The position numbers and the translations under genes were made by a program. A stretch of DNA of 64,000 nt from Plantago major (Eukaryota > Streptophyta > Magnoliopsida > Lamiales > Plantaginaceae). The stretch's first letter is position 1, and each line of letters starts with the position of its first letter. The notes beneath the pieces are model-generated. The model did not search any database. It saw only the letters and a list, made by a program, of their open reading frames with translations, and was not told the DNA's origin. The DNA lies in NCBI GenBank assembly GCA_026545765.1, contig CM048843.1:10563501-10627500 (forward strand). Reading direction: 5' to 3'. This document shows, piece after piece, positions 58,157-64,000 of the stretch.

Positions 58157-58433
58157 GTTACTTTCTGTTTGTAGTAAGTATCTCATAACTTAAGCATTTA
58201 TGCTCTACTTTTGCTTTTGGAATGCTGGGGATGGAATTATAGTACTTTAGTCTTGTTTTGCCTACAAATTTTGTATTGATAACTTGCATTGGAAAACTAA
58301 GTTCAATACAATGTAATTCCTAGCTTGCTTACAATGTTTCATCTACTTGAATGCTTTAACTATCTGCACTATCAAGTAAATAGCAAATAACAACAGGTTA
58401 AGGCAAATAAGTTGCCTAATTCTAATGTATTTG

Positions 58434-58733
58434 TGTAACGCCCCAAAGTTTCAAGTCAAGTCCAAAGAGCTTAAAGGGATTGAGAATGATACTCATATCA
58501 ACAAGGTGCACCTTTCTTTTCGGGAATCCATCCATAAGAACTCCAGAGTTAAGCGTGCTTGCTCTGGAGAAATCTTAGGATGGGTGACCAACTACTGGGA
58601 AGTCTCCCGATTCGAATACGAGTGAGGACAAAGTGCGCGGAAAATGACATATGTTGGTACAGTGGGGTTAGCGTATCACCCGGAGAGCTGCCCATGAGTA
58701 ACCGCGTCGGCCCAAAGGGTCGGGGCTCGTCCC
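58434..58733 (+). mobile_element. Cassandra-like solo LTR carrying 5S rRNA sequence, 300 bp
   Basis: Begins TGTAACGCCCC as Cassandra TRIM LTRs do. Flanked by ATTTG at 58429-58433 and 58734-58738. The core (about 58504-58620) follows plant 5S rRNA: 'agaactcc.gagttaagcgtg', 'ttaggatgggtgacc' and 'tgggaagt', which cover the internal promoter (A box, intermediate element, C box). No primer site or second LTR follows. The right terminus does not read a clean CA if the five-base duplication is taken as exact. It cuts the GRF ORF of the host MULE. Confidence 0.88.
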
Positions 58734-59120
58734 ATTTGGCTCCAATTTGTCTACATTAGGCTCCACTTTCTTATGCCTTCTTTGAACTGCTAAAGTAGCT
58801 TGTTGTTGCACATTTTCCACACTTGAATGTTGCACATTTTGCACCCTTGAATGTTGATGTAGTGGTGTTACAAATGGCACAAATTCACAAAGCAATTGGG
58901 CATGCAAGGTTTCTCGTTGATGTTGTGTTTGTACAATTTCTTCCTCATGACACCATTCTGACCAACCATGTCTTGGACAACCCCAATAAAATCTTCCTTC
59001 GTGTGACTGAGACTTCTTCACAGATAGAACAGTTCGCTTACCACAATTTGACTTCTTACAAACTGGACGAATAACACCAATTGCCGGATAATCACTTGAA
59101 ACATTCGAGCTAGAAGCCAT
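58668..59120 (-). CDS. GRF-type zinc-finger ORF carried by the MULE, 3' end replaced by the solo LTR
   Basis: Starts MASSSNVSSDYPAIGV at 59120; an in-frame ATG 19 codons upstream also exists. The finger is VCKKSNCGKRTVLSVKKSQS followed by GRFYWGCPRHGWSEWCHEEE, fitting the GRF pattern (C..C, GR.F..CP, C). A Gln-rich stretch follows. From 58733 leftward the frame runs into the inserted LTR and stops at 58668, so the last about 22 codons are not native. GRF fingers bind single-stranded nucleic acid in other proteins; a role here is unknown. It is antisense to the transposase and close to the right inverted repeat, which could act as its promoter. Confidence 0.65.
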   Translation of the reverse strand: MASSSNVSSDYPAIGVIRPVCKKSNCGKRTVLSVKKSQSHEGRFYWGCPRHGWSEWCHEEEIVQTQHQRETLHAQLLCEFVPFVTPLHQHSRVQNVQHSSVENVQQQATLAVQRRHKKVEPNVDKLEPNGTSPDPLGRRGYSWAALRVIR

Positions 59121-59434
59121 AATTGAACTAGATAATTTTGTAGTGAAAAATTCTGAAATAAGGAGACAAAATGGCAAGTTTTGGTGTATAAATAGCCTCC
59201 ATTTAACTATCCAACGACTACTTTTTTCAAAAATAACGGTCAGAAATCAATTACATTTAAGCATATACAAGTTCAGTTTTAATTACATATAAGTTCACAC
59301 GTGCATGGCACGTGACATCGATAACTTAAGGCTGTTTGGCCATTCAAAAAAGCTGATAATTTAGCAAGGGTAGAAATGGGTTTTCTAGCTTTTAAATCGC
59401 CAAAAGTCAAATTCGTGGACTTATATGTAATTGA

Positions 59435-59529
59435 TTTTTATCTAACTGGACTCACATGTTATTATTACACTAACGAGTACCTATCTGTAATTACGAAATC
59501 TAACAGGGGGTCCATATGTAATTTGCCCC
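59435..59529 (-). repeat. MULE right terminal inverted repeat
   Basis: Inverted match to 52478-52575; see the MULE entry. Confidence 0.85.
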
Positions 59530-59538
59530 ATAAAATAA

Positions 59539-60635
59539 TTAAACTGACAATTTTAAATCAATCAAACAACATTAAAAACATCAAATAACCTTAAAATAAT
59601 AAACACATTATTTCTTTTTTTACACATAACAATCCTACATAATTTAAAATCTATTACAAACATCATCTTTTACAACCCACACATTTAATATTTATAAAGT
59701 AAAAAAAAAATTCATTAACTCATATATTTAGTTATATACCAAACAACCAGTATATTGTTTTATATGATTTTTCTATGTGAAATAATACACTTAGGTTTAT
59801 AACATTTCAAATCATTTTAATATTATTTATATGATGATACCAAAATTACGGTATCCAAATCCCAGATCAAATCGCACAAATCTTCCTTGATATTGATATA
59901 ATTCTAATGTCTAGGATCTCAGTCCCAAATTATGATTAGCTTTTAATACTTGATCAACTCCCATATTTATATGATGGCCTCAGGTGAGTCCTCTCCCTTT
60001 GCTTCTCCAATTGAACGTTGTTGTTGAGTGGCTCGGGCCCTTATCTTGCCCGAAGGTCATTTTGATGAGAGTCTCGTTCATTCTCGGGATAACACCTTGG
60101 TCAACTTCCAAGGGTGTGCTCATCTCGCAGCCCCTCCGGTATTCATTGTTCTCGAATCGAAGGATTAGTCTTCGATAAACAAAATAATGAGTCTCTCTCT
60201 AAAATTTCTCTCTCTACAATGAGAGTTGTTTTCCTCTGGCTGGAGATTGGTCCTCTTGATTGAGAGTTCCGGTACCCCCTCTGCTTTCTTTTGTTCCAAC
60301 CCCAGTTATCAAGTGAGTTTGGCCGTAGTGAGTTTCACATCGAAGTTTTTTGCTATTTTGTTTCGTTTGGCGGCGCTCGTGTTCTTTTATTTTTTGCCCT
60401 TTAGCTCAAAAATCAATAAACGTTTATTCTGTTCACTTTTTTAAGTTTACTCTTTTGTTGTCAGTTTTTAGTTTATTATTCCTTTTCTAAACATACCTTT
60501 TCTCTAGTGATCGGCTACTTTCTTTGTCTTTTCTGCAGTGTTTATATTGGCCTTCCTCATTGACTTCAACGCTACCTATATACTTTCATAGTCTTATAGT
60601 ACGGTTGCTCTCTGTTTTTGGTCTTACCTTTCACC
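59539..60635. other. AT-rich spacer, then probable LINE 5'UTR
   Basis: 59539-59950 is AT-rich and featureless. From about 59965 the base composition rises and CT-rich tracts appear (60190-60222, 'ctctctctctaaa'), consistent with an L1 leader, but the 5' boundary and any target duplication cannot be placed because the 3' end is outside the window. Confidence 0.4.
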
Positions 60636-62210
60636 ATGGATAGTGATCTGCTGAAAAAGTTGGGACATCAGCTGCGACTAACACCACATGAGGAACAAGC
60701 TATCCCTATACCCGAGATATTTGGCAGTCTAGTTTAGCTAATCTTGACCTTTGTTTGGTGGGAAGAATTCTGACAAGAAAGAATGTGCATCTTGAGTCGT
60801 TCGAGAAGGCTATGCTTGGGGGTTGGGATATAGTGAAAGGAGCTAAGTTTCAGAAATAGGGATTGGATCGTATACTCATTCAGTTCAATCATGGAGTGGA
60901 GAAGAAGAAGGTGCTTTGGAAAGGACCCGTGGGCTTTCGATAAGAATCTGGTCATTCTCTCATATGTGTCCAACAGAGAGGATCTATTATTAGTACCACT
61001 GAACATGTGTGATTTCAATGTGCACGTTTCGGGCCTGCCTTTTGGTTTCCAGAATCACCGAGTAGCGGAGTATATTGGAAATGCTTTGGGATCCTTCGTC
61101 GATTTTGATGAAGAAATGAATAGACTAGCTGGAGGGAATTTTTTTGCGCATTCGGGTGGTAATTGATATTACTCAACCGCTGACTAGGGTTATGAGTTTA
61201 CAAGGTCCGAACCAACAAAAAAATTCAGATTCAATTTGCTTATGAGAGATTACCAAATTTTTGCTATTATTGTGGCATGATTGGTCACCTTGTTCAGGAT
61301 TGTCACGAGTGCTTCGATTTGTTCGGGGAGAAGGATAAGATTGATACGGAGAAACTCTATTATGGGACATGGCTTCGGGCGAGTACGTTAACTCAGGGTG
61401 CAAAAGTCGTTCAAGGTATATAGTCTTGGTCAGCAAGGGCGGCGGTCAGCCAGAATTTCCAGTGGTTCCTCTGGCGAACACGGTAGGGGTATTCTTGGTA
61501 AACCACCTAGGTCACCTAATTTTGGAACATATACGAATCAGTTTAAAAAATTATCATCCCAAAATATTCGCGCAGATTTGGTGAGTGAAGTTAGCGGAAT
61601 AGGTGGAAATAACGTTGAGCAAGCAGATCTTTCTGGCAAAGGGAAGAATGTAGTTTTGGAAAGTCAACAACCAATCAAGCCAACAAAACCCTATGTTATT
61701 CCTCCTCTCCGTAACCTACCTAGTCACCAGGCCCAAATAGTAATCTATGAGCCTTCGTCTTATAAGCCCAACGATGACCACATGCTTGTGGACCCAATCC
61801 AATCACTTACCATTCCATTCGATCCAACAACAGCCTCTACCCTTACTACCTTCAGCCCAATCAGTGACCAAATTCAGCCCAATTCTTCTTCTCCCTTAAC
61901 ATCTTACCAGTATCTTGTCTTCACTTCCACACCTCGACCCATTAAGAAATACAAGCCCAATAACTTAGCTCTAACCTTACCCTTACAACCCAGTCAAGAT
62001 AATTCGATTTTGAATACTACAGAGCCCATTACCAGAAAGCGTGGGAGACCTTGTAATACCACTAAGTAGTCAGCTTTGAAGACAAAGGCAGGGGGTACGA
62101 AAGGTAAGGAGAATGTTGAGGCGAGTAACAAAAAAGCGAGAGTAGATATGAATGTTTCAGAGATTTTACCAGAGGCGGGAGTTGTTGTGCAACCCCGCCA
62201 ATCCCAATGA
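60636..62210 (+). pseudogene. LINE (L1-type) ORF1, decayed
   Basis: Starts MDSDLLKKLGHQ. Frames then read VGRILTRKNVHLESFEKAML and FNHGVEKKKVLWKGP, matching the plant L1 ORF1 N-domain (DUF4283-type), then an 'LPFGFQNHRVAEYIGNALG' block, and a CCHC knuckle CYYCGMIGHLVQDC (CX2CX4HX4C, about 61257-61300). A Pro/Ser-rich tail ends VVVQPRQSQ and a stop at 62208-62210 that overlaps the ORF2 start. In-frame stops (60736, 60857, 62067) and frameshifts make it non-functional. ORF1 proteins bind the element's RNA. Confidence 0.8.
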
Positions 62211-64000
62211 GTTGCTTCTCGTGGAACTGTTAAGGTTTGGGGAACCTTTGGACAGTTCGAGCTCTGGGCGAATTTATTCGCAAATTCAATCCCCAGGTTG
62301 TCTTTCTCATGGAAACTAAGGTAGAGGACCATGAGATTGACAACTTAAAGCAGCGGTTTAATTATTTTGGTAGTTCGGTAGCACCAGTGGATTATTCGGG
62401 GGGTTTTGCACTTTTGTGGAGTAAGGATGTTAATGTGGTTATTCAGAGCTTTTCAAAGAATCATATAGATGCTAATGTGCAGTTGAGGGCTGATGGGGTT
62501 TTATGGCATTTTACGAGTTTCTATGGAGAGCCGGATGCTAGTCTTAGGAAGAGAACGTGGAATTTACTTCGACATTTGGGAGAGGCATCGGGACGAGCTT
62601 AGGTGTGTGCAGGAGACTTTAATGAAATTTTGGCACATGGTGAAAAGCTAGGGGGAGGGTAACACCGGAATGGAGATTGAGGGATTTTTTAGAGGCGCTT
62701 GTACATAACAATTTGAGTGACCTAGGATTTCATGGGTACCCCTTTACGTGGGTCAACAATAAGGAAGAACCAGACACAATTCGAGAGCGGTTGGACCGCG
62801 TTCTGGCCACAAGAGATTGGTTAAATATTTTCCCCAATAGTCAGGTGCAACACATACTTACTAGAGAATCAGATCACTCTGCGCTACTGCTGCTCTTAGA
62901 CGGACCTAGGCAGAGTAAGAAGAGGCCCAATAAGAGATTTTTCTTTGAGGCCATGTGGTTAAAAGCTGAAGATTGAGCGAATTTGATTGAGGCGAATTGG
63001 ACTGATGATCTGGGCTTACTATCGAATCTGGATACGTGCAAGTTAGGCCTTGTTAATTGGGAAAATAATATGTTTGGCAATATTAAACAGAAGCAACGCT
63101 TACTGGAAGCGAAAATAGCATCTCTCCAAACTCAGCCATTAACGCCTGTAACTCGATCTCGATTGAAGGAATCAAATATGGAGCTTGAAACTATGTTGGA
63201 TAGAGAGGAAATTATGTGGAAGCAGAGGTCGAAGGTCCAGTGGTTGGCTGAAGGAGATCGAAATACATGATATTTCCATTCGCAAGCTACTCGCAGAGCT
63301 CGCCGGAATGAGATCAGGGGTCTTCGAACTGAGGACGGAATTCTGACAGAGGATCAGATCGACATGGCAAGAATTGTGCAGAATTATTACTCTGGGATTT
63401 TTACGTCTACTGAGCCAGATCAAACAGCCATTGACTTCGTACTTGAGACTATGGAATCGAAGGTGGAAGAGTCTGTCAATGAGGATTTGCGTCGATTATA
63501 CACTCCAGACGAGGTAAACAAAGCTCTCTTTGACATGTACCCTTTAAAATCCCCTGGACCTGATGGTATGCTGCTATTTTCTTTCAGAAATTTTGGCATC
63601 TTGTTGGTAATAATGTCGTTGATTGTGTTCTTGCTCTGCTAAATAATCATGTTCTGGATCCCAAGTTGAACTTTACTCACATTATTCTTATTCCCAAGTG
63701 CCAATCACCTAAGCTGATTACCCAATTCAGATCCATTAGTCTTAGCAATGTGATTTTCAAAATTGCGTCTAGCTATTACAAACAGATTAAAACATCACAT
63801 GTCTTCCCTCATTTCTAAAACCTAGTCTGCTTTTGTGCCCAATGGACTAATTACTGATAATGTTTTAGTGGCTTATGAAGTGAACCATTTTCTAAAACAA
63901 AAAACCAAGGGCAAAAACTGTTTTATGGCTTTAAAATTGGACATGAGCAAGGCTTACGACATAGTAGAATGGCCTTTCCTTGAGAGTGTGTTGTACAAGT
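62207..64000 (+). pseudogene. LINE (L1-type) ORF2: endonuclease and reverse transcriptase, decayed, cut by window end
   Basis: ATG at 62207 shares ATGA with the ORF1 stop. Reads MSCFSWNC, a stop where relatives have Arg, then GLGNLWTVRALGEF, VVFLMETKVED, FTSFYGEPD, VCAGDFNEIL and a SDHSALL block: the APE-type endonuclease motifs. RT motifs follow: LKSPGPDGM (about 63547-63573), a QFRSISLSNVIFKI block (63725-63766), and [11 protein letters not shown] (63928-63960), the first catalytic Asp block; the YADD block lies beyond the window. Stops at 62229, 62600 and 62975 and several frameshifts. Confidence 0.85.

Larger units (their letters stand above)
52478..59529 (+). mobile_element. Complete Mutator-like element (MULE), 7.05 kb
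   Basis: Flanked by the 9-bp direct repeat ATAAAATAA (52469-52477, 59530-59538). The terminal inverted repeats start GGGAATATTACATATACCCC on the left and (reversed) GGGGCAAATTACATATGGAC on the right, and share further blocks 'ggta(c/c)(c/t)cgttagtgtaa' and 'ggtcc/gagtcc' to about 90-100 bases. Inside are a degenerate mudrA-type transposase (+), a GRF zinc-finger ORF (-), and two nested solo LTRs (53977-55155, 58434-58733). The transposase is inactive, so movement would now need a source in trans. Confidence 0.92.

Noticed and set aside
58504..58620. A functional 5S rRNA gene
   Set aside because: The 5S similarity is partial, flanked by TGTAACGCC and a 5-bp duplication, and stands alone; a Cassandra-type LTR explains it.

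Overview
The window is nuclear DNA of a flowering plant, most likely a eudicot. It is AT-rich, its genes have introns and TATA promoters, and it holds plant-type transposons of nearly every class: Mutator-like (MULE), hAT, Helitron, LTR elements including a 5S-bearing Cassandra-like LTR, and L1-type LINEs. I saw no tRNA gene, functional rRNA gene, CRISPR array or prokaryotic gene.

Positions 1-46900 are a decayed tandem cluster of one gene family: a nuclear PWWP-domain protein with a C-terminal RRM-like fold (the plant PDP family). One copy is readable (3985-7368, two coding exons, predicted 627 residues). Every other copy is broken. The C-terminal exon of the second copy was split by a 12-kb LTR retrotransposon (13249-25278), which was itself entered by a Helitron (19813-23402). 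Three truncated copies follow in tandem (26789-30540), one hit by a 246-bp Helitron and the last cut off inside its RRM region. Next come a 2.1-kb hAT element (31130-33227), two C-terminal fragments (33236-33690 and 35145-35665) and a stray SRC2-like C2-protein tail (34560-35043). A second copy of the promoter and 5'UTR (from 38580) repeats that of the readable gene, including an old LINE fragment inside the 5'UTR intron. There the PWWP exon has left its normal place; it reappears downstream in a 0.8-kb head-to-tail array of internally deleted mini-units (43290-45770) and as a frameshifted exon (45795-46482).

Positions 46900-52470 are ordinary gene space: a hAT/PIF-like MITE, an intact F-box gene (47892-49064, +), an intact glucosamine-6-phosphate N-acetyltransferase gene (49410-49874, -, with a 5'UTR intron), a GTTCG-rich hAT MITE, and a 508-bp non-LTR insert with a 17-bp target duplication.

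Positions 52478-59529 are a structurally complete MULE with about 90-100-bp inverted ends and a perfect 9-bp target duplication. It carries a dead mudrA-type transposase and an oppositely oriented GRF zinc-finger ORF, and contains two nested solo LTRs, each with its own 5-bp duplication. From about 60600 to the window end is a decayed L1-type LINE (ORF1, then ORF2 endonuclease and reverse transcriptase), cut by the window edge.

Three genes look capable of making protein: the PWWP gene, the F-box gene and GNA1. They are not functionally linked. The rest records tandem duplication and nested insertion. Comparing repeats with each other gives empty sites that fix several insertion points to the base.
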